Source: Actinernus sp. WN-2022 (Eukaryota > Cnidaria > Anthozoa > Actiniaria > Actinernidae). From it: a DNA stretch of 64,000 nucleotides. The notes below the pieces were generated by a model, which was given only the letters and a program-made list of their open reading frames with translations, ran no database searches and was not told the DNA's origin. Position numbers and translations under genes: made by a program. The stretch lies in contig JAOWCC010000569.1 in the NCBI GenBank assembly GCA_030867875.1, positions 496,001 to 560,000 on the forward strand, in the 5' to 3' direction. Each line of letters starts with the position of its first letter. Position 1 is the stretch's first letter. Shown one piece after another: positions 1 to 11,581 of the stretch.

Positions 1-1448
1 AACAACCCTTCCTTGCCATGAACCTTTGATTACGCATCTCTCACATGCAAAGTATGCATTATGATTCTTTATGCACTTCAAAAAAGATATTGATGGGGCA
101 TCACAAATAAAAGCTTTTATGTTCAACTGATACTTTTTTGCATTGTGGGTGATACTATGATCCTTCAGCCTTTGAAATTCTTCAAGGAAATCACTAAGGT
201 ATTCATCAACAGAATTGGGTTTGCTCTCCCCACAATAGAGAGCTACCATGAATGGCTCAAATGATTGAAAACTGACCAAAATAGGCCACAGCTGAACATT
301 TGAGGACTTAAAGTGCCAATGACATGAAAAAATCGATCTCATTTTTATTTCATTTTTTAAAATTATAGGCTTCCCTTAGCCATTTTGTGCAATGATAAAT
401 CAATTTGGAGAGCGCAAACATAATTTTATTTCTTATCGAAGTCAGGCATAATTGTCAAAATTAGGCGACATTTTTTATGCCGTTAAAGATATGCTAATCA
501 CATGCATGATGTCACTAGGTCCTACATTTATATTCACAAAAGTAAATATGGCTGACTACAAGGATTCTATTAGAAAAATTATGGCCATCGTCAAAGGTTT
601 CTCAAAGTATTACATATTTAAATTGAAAACTGGTCAAAAATGTATTTATTTTGTAGTATTTATGGAGACGAATATAAATGCTCAGACCTAGTGACGTCAC
701 ACATGTGATTACCATATCTTTAACGGCAGAAAAAGTGTCGCCTGATTTTGGCAATTTTGCCTGACTTCGATACGAAAAAAAAATATGTTTGCGCTCTCCA
801 AATTGATTTTTAATTGCACAAAATGACTAAGAGAAGGCTAGAATTTAATAAAATAAAATAAAAACGGGATCGAATTTTTCATTTCATTGGCACTTTAAAA
901 AGACGCACTCCATCAATGTTCACAAGTAGGTCTATAGAGTTATTGTTTTCTGAAAACAATGGGTTTTGTGCCAAGATCTTTAAAATCCCTGTTTCAATCC
1001 CAAAGTAGATGTACTTGCCACCACATTTTTCCACTGATTGTACAGTTTGGGGTGTTCCCATGAGTGTTCGAGAATCATTTGGGAGGCGATGCCCTTGTCG
1101 TCTAACAATTCATTCAGTCCAGACCGTGTGATATTGTTTGTGGTAGCCCAGTTGGCAAGCTCCTCACCAGGAACTGGTTCATTATCAGCATTAGATTGCT
1201 CACACTCATTCATACAATCCTCAGAGTCAGAAGACAGTACACCAACAGAAAAAAACATAATCAGAGTCTGAATCATGGCTCAAATCCAGAGAAAATGAGC
1301 CAGACCTCTCTTCTTCATATTCAGATGTTGAATGCCTTATCTTGGGAAACTTTCTGTTTTCCTCTTCACCACTGCTGCTTGACTCTGCTAGAGTTCGTAC
1401 ATCAGCCTGACATTTCCTCCGCCTTCTGTGGTACATTGTTATGATATA
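1..1448 (-). pseudogene. Transposase-like TE gene, 5' part, frameshifted and split by a MITE
   Basis: The exon starts after a TTTACAG acceptor (1449-1451) and opens with MYHRRRRKCQ (ATG at 1436), then a serine/acidic stretch, GEELANWATTNNIT, CGGKYIYFG and VNIDGVRLFK. Beyond the MITE at 312-894 it continues with SSNVQLWPILVSF, SVDEYLSDFLEEF, AFICDAP and CERC, running off the window at base 1. This motif order belongs to a widespread metazoan family of transposase-like proteins that I recognise but cannot place securely; a CACTA-type relation is a guess. The frame changes at a T7 run (1249-1255) and near 1090, so the copy is dead. Removing the MITE and one TTAA restores the frame exactly (RLFK to SSNV). 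The rest of the gene lies outside the window. Confidence 0.7.
312..894. mobile_element. Palindromic MITE with TTAA target duplication
   Basis: The ends are AGTGCCAATGACATG and its complement. The arms stay similar for about 200 bp on each side, sharing CAATTTGGAGAGCGCAAACA and GCCGTTAAAGATATG. TTAA lies at 308-311 and again at 895-898. TTAA duplication with AGTG ends matches the larger Kolobok-type element at 15544-21955, whose ends start AGTGCATACG, so a Kolobok transposase is the likely mover; piggyBac also uses TTAA. There is no coding capacity. It sits inside the coding exon of the surrounding gene. Confidence 0.85.
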
Positions 1449-3185
1449 CTGTAAATTGCAAAACAAGGGTCACATGCTGGTTCCATGCCGATTTTGAATT
1501 ACACTGCTTCTCAAGCATATGCACTTTTAGAAATTTAGGTGGGGATTTTGTCATTTTAAAATATGTGTTTTGAAAATTCCCCACCCCTCAAAAAAAATTT
1601 CAAGTCAAGTACTGTAACAATAGTGTCAAAACCATCCAAATATTCACCACCACAGGGACGGAAAGATCTGACCAAGTCCTGGCCCTGTCTGGGGGTGGGG
1701 GAGAGACACAAGGAACAACAGAAGCACAGAAACTTACTTCAACTTTGGTAATTAAAACAGGAAAAATATCTGAGCATGGGAAAACTACAGTCACAATATT
1801 TGAGTTTCTGTTTTCATGTTGTCTTAATAATAATACATCTGTGTGGAGCTACACTCCACTAAAAGGTATAAATTTGACCAAAAAATGTACTAGGATATTT
1901 ATAAATAATTGACTATACTTATTCATGTTAAAAGAGCAGTGTCACGGTTATTTGGAGAAAATGGTATAAATAAGACAAGTCGTCTTCTCAAACAACCAAA
2001 AGTCCTTCATTTGCAGTCAAACAGTCTAAGAGAAGTATTATTTATGCTATAGTTGTAATTAGGCGAGATTTTTCTAGAGTTTTCAGTGTAATTTTAAACT
2101 TTGAAAAATGTTCATCCTGACAAGTTTTCAAAAGGTTCAAATTGCAATCCATTTCCATCTGCTCCATTTTAGATGGAGAAACCCTAAACTTATTTCAAGC
2201 TACTAGTTAAAGTGCTATTGAACAAACATAGACTGGTATTTAGGTTTTTGCTTGTGTAGTTAAACATTTTTCAGCTCACCGAATTGTTCTTAAAATCAAG
2301 ACACCGCTCCTTTATTCAGAAGTGGGATCATATCAGTTTTACGACTACATTTGAAAGCGAATGAACCATAAATAATTCGAACTTTTTAGAACGACAATAA
2401 ATAAGACGCTAAAAGAGCCGATAGAGGAATTTCACACTTTAGGCTCACCCTGAAACCTGCCTAACATTTATACGCACTCACACGATGAACGCTTACCCTG
2501 GTTCAAGCATTTCCTTTCTCTTAGTTTACTGACTCGGTTTCATGGCTTATAAAATTACGCTGGTGCGCGAACGTCAAAGTTCATTCACACAGGTGGATGA
2601 GTAAATGCTGAAAATGACGCCTGCATCGAAGCACATACACGAAATACACATCAAAGGTTAATCTTTGTATACTAAACACCAAACTGGTTCTATTATTACA
2701 CATGGATGGCATTCTTACCTGCAAAGTTTACGTTGATTTCTTCTTGTCAGTACAGAGAACACGAAAACACATCCACAGCTGAAGAAACGTTCAACTCAAC
2801 GGACGTCGAACAACAGCTACTGCGCATGGCAAAACCTTCCGCTGACACATTTTCCCTTCTCTCCCCAGTTGGACCGCGCGGCACAGGAAACCCCCCCCCC
2901 CCAAAAAAAACAAAGTGATCTCAATCAGTGTAGAATTGAGTCTCTTCGTGATCAGTTCAGTGGACTTTACATTCTCTGACACGGAAACAATTGAAACATT
3001 TTATGCAATGTATAAAATCATACGCGAAGTTTTCGTATTCGATGCTTTTTATAGTTACTAATTATGAACCATCTAATCAACTCGGCAAGCACGTTGATTT
3101 GAACAGAGTACATAAACACAAACTAGATGGATATGTTCCATTCATTATTGATATATCACACAGTTGAATTTGGAAGTCGGTTTTC
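1449..3185. other. No gene recognised
   Basis: AT-rich sequence with short open frames only. A C12 run directly followed by A8 lies at 2891-2910. I see no splice-linked coding series, tRNA or clear inverted ends here. Confidence 0.5.
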
Positions 3186-3330
3186 GACGTTGAATCAACG
3201 CCCGATCAACGTCGAGTCAACGTTGGGTCAATGTCGAAAAGCGACGTTGTAATTTGTGACGTCGTGTCAACGTTCGAATAGTGACGTTGTATTTTATGAC
3301 GTTGTATCAACGTTCTATTTTGGTTGTTCG
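3186..3330. repeat. Short dispersed motif array (GACGTTGT / TCAACG)
   Basis: Degenerate repeats of GACGTTGT and TCAACGTT follow each other in mixed orientation. Two roughly 40-bp units (about 3243-3322) are nearly alike: each has GACGTTGTA, then TGACGT, then TCAACGTTC. The sequence is largely self-complementary. Open frames through it are by-products of the repeat. Confidence 0.6.
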
Positions 3331-3473
3331 ACGTCTGCTGGGTTGCTTGCTCTTGCGTGATGAGCTGCAGGAACCTGACGAGGTGCTGGACCATGTACTT
3401 GTACTGGTATTGTTTGAAGTTTTTGTAGTTTGTATTTCGCCTCCGAATACTGGCTTCAAGAGGCTACTCAGTG

Positions 3474-3550
3474 CCCACCGGTTAGCTCATTTGGTAGAGC
3501 ACGGTTTAGAGTGTGGGAGGTTGGGGGATCGAATCCCAGCTGCGTCCTTG
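3474..3550 (+). repeat. tRNA-like head of a SINE or tRNA pseudogene
   Basis: GTTAGCTCATTTGGTAGAGC resembles an internal A box and GGGGATCGAATCCC a B box, about 30 bases apart as in a Pol III promoter. The flanks do not pair into a convincing acceptor stem and the anticodon arm is not clear, so I do not call a functional tRNA. A tRNA-derived SINE head is the better reading. Confidence 0.55.
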
Positions 3551-3677
3551 GAGTCTCTATTAATCCATGGCGTCATTTGAGTTATACGGCTTTTGATTGG
3601 TTATCTCAAACTTTCTCGCTCGTCTCCACGCTTTGAATGTCCTTCCTTTGTTCTCGTGTGGAATGTTGATGACTAAT

Positions 3678-4349
3678 TTATCCGAGCTGCTCATAGACAC
3701 ATGTGCCTTCATTCTCAAACCACAGGTAACAATAGTTGCGCATGTCCTTCCCGTACACCGCACCCCACTGACCAGTGATGACTGCAAACTTCTCAGGGCT
3801 GTGTTTCCGTTTTCCTCTTTTAGATATTGACATATCCTTTTCATCGTCGTGTTGTGTTTCTTTCTTCCTGGATCCTTGTTGATCTCGTTCACTTTGTCTC
3901 GGTCCTTCCTTGCCTGTCTCCTCTTCTTGTTCTCCTCCTTCAGCTTCTTCACTTTTTCCATCCATGCCCTCCTCATCACTGTCACTGTCAATTGACTCAT
4001 TATATGTTTGTGTGGAAGGGACTGACAGTGGTTGACTCGCAATTTGTATTAATTTATTAGGTATGTCGGTTGAGGCTTTACTGTCTTTTAGATGAGAATG
4101 TAGATTTACTTGAGTTTCTGTGACTGGAGGTAAAAAGAAGCTAGATGGTGGTGTTTGGTTAATATAATTAGTGGGGTTACTATCATTAATATTAGTGATG
4201 TGATTAGCTAGACATGGGCCAACATTGACAAAGAACTTATTGAACTGTTCAACTATGTCCGATTGACTGATATGGCTTTTATTATTTCTTATAAGTTTTA
4301 TCGGATAGGTTTGGCCCTTAGTTTGATTAATATGCCAATAAGTTTCCAT
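3678..4349 (-). pseudogene. LINE reverse-transcriptase fragment fused to an acidic unknown sequence
   Basis: The first ~105 residues of this open frame (4349 to about 4035) resemble the segment just before the RT core of LINEs: IVEQFNKFFVNVGPCLA, then SFFLPPVTETQV, then DIPNKLIQIAS. The LINE similarity stops abruptly and the frame continues in a different sequence rich in D, E and K (SDSDEEGMDGK, GEQEEETGKEG), then KFAVITGQWGAVYGKD and WFENEGTCVYEQLG. I do not recognise the second part. The most economical reading is a LINE scrap abutting another gene or TE fragment whose frames happen to agree, not a true fusion protein. Nothing shows expression. Confidence 0.5.
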
Positions 4350-4402
4350 GTTGATTTCAAGTTATTTTTACACAATGAGAAGTTCTTAGTGTAGTAGTCT
4401 TT

Positions 4403-4500
4403 CTAGTCTGCTTGCAGGCTCTGGTTGATTTGGGGTCCCTGGTTGATTTTGGGTTCTTGTGGTGCTCTGGTAGATTTGGGGTTCCTGTGGTGGGAGAGAG
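4403..4500. repeat. Short degenerate tandem repeat
   Basis: Repeated CTGGTTGATTTGGGGT / CTGGTAGATTTGGGGT motifs separated by C-, G- or TGG-rich spacers. No coding or regulatory meaning is apparent. Confidence 0.5.
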
Positions 4501-4671
4501 GAGGGGGAAGGAGGAGAAAGAGAAAGGAAGGCCTGTGACGAGACCGTGTTTTTGAAATTCGCCCCCTAATTAATATGCAGGCAGTCATGCATGTAAACGT
4601 CAAGATCTGTCAAATAAGGACCAATCAGAAGTAAGAAGTAAAGTTGACGAATTGGAAAAATAAATTGAGAC

Positions 4672-5365
4672 ATGAACACAATCAACCCGTGTTGTAGATT
4701 TTGCGATTGCTCCTTCAAAACATTCTTCGATAATAAGCCGGGATACATATCTTCAAAAAATCTTTTCAAGCCCTCAAATAGAATAGTTTGCAACAAACTG
4801 TTTTCTAGAAAAATAACTATCAGCGATCGTACGCCGGTCAAAAGTTCTTCAGCTTTTGTCCGCAACAAAGTCCAGCGTGTGTTATGTTTTGAAAAGGAGA
4901 ATGTCCTGAAAGAAATCGGAAATGTTTATACTTCGTACGAGCAAGACCTTTTTCTTTCGAAACTGAACATAGACGATTTGGTTTCAAAGGAAAAGGAACT
5001 TCAGGTGAAAGTTGTTATACTCAACCCAAACGGGAGTACAGAGGCAAGAATACCTGCTGACTCTGAAAGTAAAAATCTTGTGAAGTATGTAGCTTTAAGT
5101 AATTGGAAAGCCGCAGCCAACATAATTATACGACACGAAAAACTGCAACCTGAGTTGAAGAATGCATTACGCAAAGCAGTTTCGAATGAGATGCGGGATT
5201 ATCTCCGTGGAGGCTCTGTACTGGAAGCTAAAGAGCTAGATGAGCTGGCAGCTTTCTCCAACAAAATTATTGTTGAAGAATCTAGGATCTACTGTCCGTT
5301 CTGGCATTGCTGTGATCTAGGAGCTCTCGGAACGAAGCAGCAGACTTTACACGCGACAGTTAAAG
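4672..5365 (+). pseudogene. First exon of an unclassified TE-associated gene (zinc-binding N-terminus)
   Basis: The open frame starts MNTINPCCRFCDCSF; the C-x2-C pair suggests a zinc-binding N-terminus. It continues with DNKPGYISSKNLF, a basic/serine section, LSKLNIDDLVSKEKELQVKV, LSNWKAAANIIIRHEKL and ends AFSNKIIVEESRIYCPFW. It closes at a good donor, TTAAAG|GTAAGA, at 5365/5366 (phase 1). From memory, this N-terminal layout (cysteine pair, LNIDDLVS, PFW..C) starts long multi-exon proteins that recur in cnidarian genomes and look TE-borne. No later exon follows in the next kilobase; the downstream DNA is an antisense helicase exon. It is therefore probably an orphan exon left by truncation. 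Function unknown. Confidence 0.5.
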
Positions 5366-5498
5366 GTAAGAAAACATTACAAACGTTTGCTTTGTAATTT
5401 GCAGGTAATATGTTTATCTCTAAAGATAAAGTATTATTGCAACTTGCATGTCTCGCAACAATGTTGCATTAGCGGAAGCACGACAAATTTCAATGTAC

Positions 5499-5976
5499 CA
5501 GTTGATAATGTACCTAATGTCTGGAAAATTGACTCCCATGCTCAAGGCTGTGGAGGCAATAACAATACGCTTGCTACCATTTCCCTTGAAAGAGTCAACC
5601 AGCATATTCTTATTTCTCTGCCATGAATTTGAGTGATATATTGTAATGAAGTACTCCTTCTTTAAATCTTGTATAAAATAGGCATGGCTTCCTAGTCTCA
5701 AAAACAGGTAGTTGGCAACAGAAGCAATCTCGTTAACAGTATTGCAGAATATTATGGTCTTGGGGGTCTCTATTCCTTTTTCCTAAAGCAAAGTCACCAA
5801 CCAATCAAGCTCTTGCAGCTGTTCTGTTTTCTTGACCTTCTTAACTGAAAACCTCAAGTTACTGCAATTTGGGCTCACGTATATCTTGAGACAGTCTGGC
5901 TTCAAACAGAGCTCCTTCTCAATTACTGCTTGTGTGTTCAGATCTGCTGTTCCAGTAAGAGCTGCAATGGGTGTAC
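5499..5976 (-). pseudogene. RecQ-like DNA helicase exon with one in-frame stop
   Basis: An exon bounded by an acceptor (CACTCAG at 5977-5983) and a donor (CAACTG|GTACAT at 5499/5498). It encodes the second half of an SF2 helicase core: PIAALTGTADLNTQAV (motif III region), then a stop at 5783-5785, then IETPKTIIFCNTVNEIA, IYHSNSWQRNKNML and IVIASTALSMGVNFPDI (motif V), ending YIIN. The order and spacing fit RecQ-family 3'-5' helicases. The open frames on both sides of the TAG are in the same phase, so this single stop is the only lesion in the exon. The DEAH-containing exon and the C-terminal exons are absent. Cnidarian genomes carry many RecQ-like copies, so this is more likely a dispersed fragment than the host RecQ gene. 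Confidence 0.7.
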
Positions 5977-7818
5977 CTGAGTGATCAAAACAGTAAACCA
6001 GTACCAACATGATCAGTGTTCATGTGTTAGGTCCAATTTTATTTATTCTTTACATCAATGACATGCCTACAATTGATTTTCACATAATTTATATTTATTA
6101 TTGTCCTTATTTATTACGACTATAATATTTGTCCACAATAATTTTATATACTGTACATGTAATTATGAGCCTAGCTGTAGCATTTACTTTATTTGATTTT
6201 GTTTAGGCTAAGGTTAATGTACATGATTGTATAGAAAAAATCACAAAATATATGTACAGATATTTTCTGACCTAAATGTACTTACCTGGACCTTTTTCAA
6301 CTCGTTACTGGAAGCACAACATAATTTGTTTGCCCTAAATGGGAATGTTGATATTTAAAAATTTCCATGTTTGATTTTTTAGTGCAATGCTCTGTTTAGT
6401 TTTATCTTTTTACTTGTATTCAGCTTTCATTTAGACAATAAAACTAAACAGAACAGTGCTCCAAATTAAACATGGACAATTTTAAATGTCAACTTGCCCA
6501 TTGAGCAAAAACAATTTACATTGTATGTTGTGTTTCCAGTAACAAGCTGAAAAAAACACAGGTACATTTAGGTCAGAAAATAAGTATATTTTGTGAAATC
6601 TATTTGCAAGTTAACTCTGCGTTTACATTGTTGTTCATGTGATTGGGCTGACTATGCACTGTACATGTAGCAAGCAGTCTTTGTTTAGTATGTACTGTAC
6701 GTACTTCTAATTTTTCATTGTTTTTATGTTTATTTTATCTGTTTCAAGTCTTGGAAATTTGCAATAAAAAGTTGGCATGAGAAGATCCTAGGTCAGTTGG
6801 ACACTGGAAACACATTTATTTTGTTTGGACTTAACAACATTTCACTCTATGGACATATCAACTTTGGTTACTACATGTACATGTTTTCATGTAAAATTAC
6901 TTAAACAGGAAGTTGCATTATAAAGGGGGGTATGAAACCTTCAGTTGTTACTCAGTCTTTGTGGAGTGAACATCTCAGTCTTGCTACTGATTGCTTATTA
7001 CACGAAATTAAAATCAAACAATATTTCATGAATCATACATGTAGTCAAAAAATTACATTGACAGCGATTAAGGAAAAACTACCTTCCCTCTGTTCATTTT
7101 TTTATTGTTTGTTGTTTAAACATTAAAATTCTAACAGAACCGATCACTTGCTTGCTTTTTCATTGCTCTGCAATTTGAATTTCAAATTTAGAGATCCAAA
7201 GCCATGAAAGGACAAGGACTTCCTTGTATACCAGAAGTTTTTGTTTATTATTTATCATTATTTAAATTCCATACCCTCTCTACAACATGGTCTGAGAAGA
7301 GACAATTTCCCATAGGCTTCACGGAATGCAGAACCTTTCTTCTCTCCTTTGCATTTTTTGGATCTGAAAAAAAAAAGAACAGGTTACGAGTCAATCATAC
7401 CAACAGTTATTGTACATATGAGTGTGAATTAAAGAATTAAAAAAATATGATCTCAGTCAATAATTGAGGGCCATTCATGTTTTTTTTATCCACACCCCCT
7501 CCCCTAGTTGGTAACTTCAGTTCTTTTTCTAGTTTTTCTGATAGGGTTTCACAATTTTCAAGTGTTTTTTCCTGAGGGGGTTTAACAATTTCCAAGTGAT
7601 TGTCTGGAGGTGGCTGGGATTTGAGCATATTTTCTAAGGGAATAAAGACAAAAATGATCAGGGGGGAAGCTCTAAAATTCATTTATTTGGGGTAAAGTGC
7701 TGTACATGTACATGTATATAGACATGAACAGGGGGTGTTGAAAAAGAATGAATGGCCCAGATTATCAACCTTACTCTAACCTTACAGCTACATGTAACAG
7801 TTTCTGGATAAATATGGA
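5977..7818. other. No gene recognised; one palindromic MITE at 6241-6596
   Basis: Apart from the MITE listed separately, I see only AT-rich DNA with short open frames, repeated TACATGTA words and T-rich runs. Confidence 0.5.
6241..6596. mobile_element. Fold-back MITE
   Basis: The left arm begins TCACAAAATATATGTACAG and the right arm is its diverged complement, ending in TATATTTTGTGA. Shared internal words include TTTTCTGACCTAAATGTAC, TTACTGGAA.CACAACATA and TCTGTTTAGTTTTAT. The arms cover about 165 bp each with almost no loop. I found no unambiguous target duplication. Confidence 0.75.
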
Positions 7819-8345
7819 GAATAGGCCCTTTGCAGCTAACAGTCATGTGCTGATATACTAGGGAGCTTAAGCATCGACGACGAAAGGGACGACGACGACG
7901 ACCGGAAGTGGCTCGTTTCGTTTTGAACGCACTGCGCATGTCTGCCCAGGTCAATCAGTCGTCCTGTCTTCGTCGACGACGGAATTTCTAGTGCGAAGCC
8001 GTTCACCTGAAAACGTAAGTTGTTTTACCTCTGTAAAGTCGAAAAAACAATTTCTTGCAGGACTTTTTCTCTATATTTACGAATATAAATTCCTTATAGG
8101 TAGACAGCAGTTGTTTTTATTGTATTTTATAATTCCTATCCTTCACAATTAATGCTTAATGGTAGTCGTATGTTTTCTAGAAAATTCAACATGGCAGGCG
8201 AACTGTCTTGGATGTGCCATTCCTTTATTATTTGCTCTCTTATTTTACTTCGCTATTAGTCTTACAGATTTGTGCTTCGAGCTTATTATGAATTTTGTTT
8301 TAAAATTATGTTTCTATTTAAAAAAACAGAAACAAGTATTTTCAG

Positions 8346-9080
8346 TGGACTGCCGACCACGATGTCATTATGTGTCGCGAAGTGCTCGTATCAGAACCTT
8401 TCAATTTAAAACCGAGAAGCCCAGAAAGGGGTAAAATTTGGGAGAACATTACCCGCCGACTGAATGCCATCGCACAACCAAAGTTCAGAGTTACAGCTAG
8501 ATCGGTCAGGGATAGGTACTCGTTGTTGACAACCAAGGAAGCTCAAAAGTTAAGAGAAGAAGAGAAAGCTACTGGTATCGAAGTGGAGCAGTCAGAGTTG
8601 GATATTTTGCTAGAAGAAATCTTAGAGAGAGAAAAGGAAGGCAAGCTTAGAATCGAGTCTCAGGATCTTGACAAAAACAAAAAGGCAGAGAAGGAAAAAG
8701 TACAAGCCGAAGAGATAAGGAAACAGGCAATGCAAAGAATGGCTGATACTACTACTAAGAGGAAGAGTGATGAATCAGAAATGGGTGGAAAGAAAACGAG
8801 AAGAAGCACAAATGATGCAATCGATTATCTAAAGGAAAAATCATCGAGGGATCATGATCTGAGAAAGGAAGAACTGGAATTGAGGAAGAAAGAAATAGAC
8901 CTTGCTGCGGGTAAACAAGATCAAGCTTTCCAACAACAACAAGCCATGATAACAGCTATGATGAGTCAAATGCAGCAGCAACAACAACAACAACAGAACT
9001 TGCAAACAATGTTCGTTGCACAGCAGCAACAACAGAACAAGATTTTGATGGCTTTAATTGAAAAAAAAAAACAGGAATGA
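8346..9080 (+). CDS. Harbinger Myb/SANT-like accessory protein
   Basis: The coding exon begins after a TTTTCAG acceptor (about 8345) with W-T-A-D-H-D before the methionine at 8370; the tryptophan-led start is typical of a Myb/SANT-like helix bundle. Residues 1-60 carry [14 protein letters not shown] and [13 protein letters not shown]. The middle is a long charged coiled coil ([31 protein letters not shown]) and the C-terminus is glutamine-rich. In Harbinger elements this protein binds DNA and helps the transposase enter the nucleus and find the ends. The frame is intact from 8346 to the stop at 9078-9080. The first exon is uncertain; ATGGCAGGCG at 8190 is one candidate. The polar C-terminus and glutamine repeat could vary in length. 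Confidence 0.75.
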   Translation, partial: WTADHDVIMCREVLVSEPFNLKPRSPERGKIWENITRRLNAIAQPKFRVTARSVRDRYSLLTTKEAQKLREEEKATGIEVEQSELDILLEEILEREKEGKLRIESQDLDKNKKAEKEKVQAEEIRKQAMQRMADTTTKRKSDESEMGGKKTRRSTNDAIDYLKEKSSRDHDLRKEELELRKKEIDLAAGKQDQAFQQQQAMITAMMSQMQQQQQQQQNLQTMFVAQQQQQNKILMALIEKKKQE

Positions 9081-10039
9081 ACTTATTTGTCAGTGGTAAA
9101 ACCATTACAGTACTGTTGAAATATGTTGAGACATGCACATTGTTTTTTTACATGGAGGCAAAGTTAAAAGAGGAAAAAAGTATTTTAATTTATGGAAATC
9201 AGAGATTATATATTTAACCTGATATTCAATAGTGTTGCAAACTCAAGCTCAAGCATTGCACAAGTATTGTGCTGAAATTTCCTTGTGCTGGCTTTATTGC
9301 ATCCTGCCTGTGTTCAAGCCTTAACTTTCACAGTCACATTCTTATACTTGCACTTGCATTTGTGTATGCATCACTATTGAAAACTAGGTTAATGTTACAT
9401 TGTTATTGTTTACATAGCCATTAGAGCTATTACATATCAGGCTAAAGTTATATATTGTTCATGCATTTACCATGACATGCCTAAAAAGTGTCTGCTTGCA
9501 CTGTTTATAGAAGTGTATAGGAGATATAATAGTGGAAATTTGATTGCAAACTAGATTACACAGCAGATATTGAGGATTTTAAATACATCTGTATTTCTGT
9601 GAATGTATTGCAGGATTAATTTATTTAATTGTAATTTATGCTTAAGAAGCTTGTTGTCACTGCTGTATAATAAGCTTTGATTAAGTTATCACCACTGCAT
9701 CCACTGGGGTGTGTATCCCTTGCATTAATCCACCTTAGGGACCGTTCATAAATGACACCAGAGGGGTGTGTGTTTAGCTTGGCGAGTCATTAAAAAACAT
9801 TATGCAACCCCCATCCCCCTCATGGTTAAAAGAGAAAACACAGCCCCCCTCCCCCCCTAGACAACAGCACAAAAATATACAACCCCCTCCCCCATTCCCC
9901 TGACCTTCTAGATTGCGTTAATGTTACTCATGACTAATTTGTGCCGGATAAAATTCATCAAATCTTATGTGAAAATGTGCGCTGACATGGCACAAACTGA
10001 ATACAGGCTTCAGACACGAGAATCATTGTTGCACAATAT
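9081..10039. other. Harbinger internal non-coding DNA
   Basis: Between the two convergent genes. A C-rich, imperfect repeat lies at 9740-9900, with GGGACCGTTCATAAATGAC at 9738-9756 and runs of CCCCCTCCCCC; it looks like a separate short repeat nested in the element. No gene seen. Confidence 0.5.
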
Positions 10040-11168
10040 TTAAGCAAAATAGTCCTCAAGTGTTGGTGGACTGAGATCAAAATAAGTAGAAGTTAGGTTC
10101 CCATACAAACAAGTTAAGGCATTCTGAAGAATAACAGAAACAACATACATTTTTCCAACGCTACTCAGCATGAGTTCCAAACAGCCACTCCACAGAAATC
10201 CTAACTGAACTCATTGCAGCATTGTATTGCTCCATCTGGGGAGTAAGAACACCGTACTTGAAAGGACCTTGTAGGTGGATTCTCAGTGGATATGCCGGAT
10301 CACCATAAACACAGAGGGGCTGGCCTGCTGGATTAAATGCGAACTGCTCGAGATTGTGCAGTAACCTGGAATCGACCAGCATCGTGTTTTTTCACTTCTA
10401 AAGACAGGAAAAAAATTTAAATGTCATTTATGCAATGAGGCTTATAGATTAGAACAAAAAAACATGAAAGTTAATGTAGAAAATAAGTAACGTGGCTTCT
10501 CTTACCAACTGGGCCATATAAGTTTCCAATTAAACCATTAGGTATAGCAACGCTTTGGAATTTTAAAGCATGTACTCTCTTGTGCCCATTGTACACTATT
10601 CGCTGGTTTTCCCCTGGTCGTGTTATGGGTCTTACGGTCCCATCAATAAAGCCAAAGCAGTTTTCTAATGGAGCACCTCTGGCTGTAATAGCATCAACAT
10701 AGGTCTGCAGTTTGGCGGGAATTAAAATATCGTGGTTCCATTGCATAACCCTGTTTCATGAATATTATATATGTGGTCTAGCAGTTTGTTTGTGACCATA
10801 CTGAGAACTGGTACTGGTCTAGCAAACCTCTGTATCATGTCTCCATATCTACAAGGGTAATACAACCGCCTTAGAAGCATGCACAAGCCTTCAAATCCGT
10901 CACAGATAGATCGTTGATCGCATTCAATGGTCGCAGGAATTTGAAGAACATCTGAAAGAACCACTATATCCCTTTTTAAAAATCTAAATTCGGCCAGGCA
11001 TTCAGATTCATCGAGTTCTTCAAGGTCGAAGGAACTGTACGAAGCATAGGGAAAGTCTGGGTTTCTTGAAGAATATTGCTCATACAGGAACAGGAATTCT
11101 TCATCGTCAATCAAATTATCGTCATGACTAAAGAGAAGTAGTTCACGAATGTCTTTAAACGATGTCAT
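10040..11168 (-). pseudogene. Harbinger DDE transposase (DDE_4 type), frameshifted
   Basis: The N-terminus MTSFKDIRELLLFS and a helical section (11168 to about 10760) precede QWNHDILIPAKL. The catalytic core follows: CFGFIDGTVRPI (first D), HKRVHALKFQSV, an intron with donor CAGTTG|GTAAGAG (about 10502), then MLVDSRLLHNLEQ, VYGDPAYPL (second D) and VRISVEWLFG (E). The tail SVGKMYVVSVILQ and TLEDYF ends near 10040. The frame slips near 10745, again just after the intron, and roughly 15 residues expected between WLFG and the tail are missing. In intact elements this protein cuts and joins the TIRs. All three catalytic acids survive, but no continuous protein can be read. Confidence 0.85.
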
Positions 11169-11581
11169 ATCGGTATGGACTTGTAAAAGTCGTCGTCCAC
11201 GAAAGAGCCTTTGCTTAACCTTTACGTTTTCCCGCCGAGAACGAAGCCCTCGCCTCAGTCTTTTTCAGACATCACGTCATTATTCCGTCGTCGTCGTCCC
11301 TTTCGTCGTCGATGCTTAAGCTCCCTAATACTTCATTAACGAATGAACTGAGCTCGTGATCCCCATGGGAAAGGCGTTGCCATGAATACTGGAGAGCAAG
11401 CTATCTTCAAAAACGCAGTTTTAGAAAGATCGTCAATCGATTGGAGGTGGAAAATAGCATTTACAAACACTGAGGTTTTGCTAATAACACTACCGATCTC
11501 GTACAAGGTCTTTAAATAAATGAAGTCAGATATTTTTTTGCTCTCCATGTACAACCACGTGATTTGCTAGCTGCAAAGGGC

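Larger units (their letters stand above)
7859..11327. mobile_element. PIF/Harbinger-type DNA transposon
   Basis: Perfect terminal inverted repeats of about 40 bp start TAGGGAGCTTAAGCATCGAC and run into a GACGAC-rich section. ATAC flanks both ends (7855-7858 and 11328-11331) and is the best target duplication; Harbinger elements usually make 3-bp duplications, so the exact boundary could be a base off. It carries the two genes expected of this superfamily: a Myb/SANT-like DNA-binding protein (plus) and a DDE transposase (minus), converging. The transposase is frameshifted, so this copy is not autonomous, although the intact ends mean it could still be moved by another copy. Confidence 0.9.

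Noticed and set aside
2891..2910. C12A8 tract as an assembly artefact
   Set aside because: It is suspicious but there is no second line of evidence from the sequence alone.
3474..3550. Functional tRNA gene
   Set aside because: A and B boxes are present but the acceptor and anticodon stems do not form; better as SINE head or pseudogene.
3678..4349. Genuine RT-acidic fusion protein
   Set aside because: LINE similarity stops abruptly with no domain boundary logic; more likely two fragments in chance frame.
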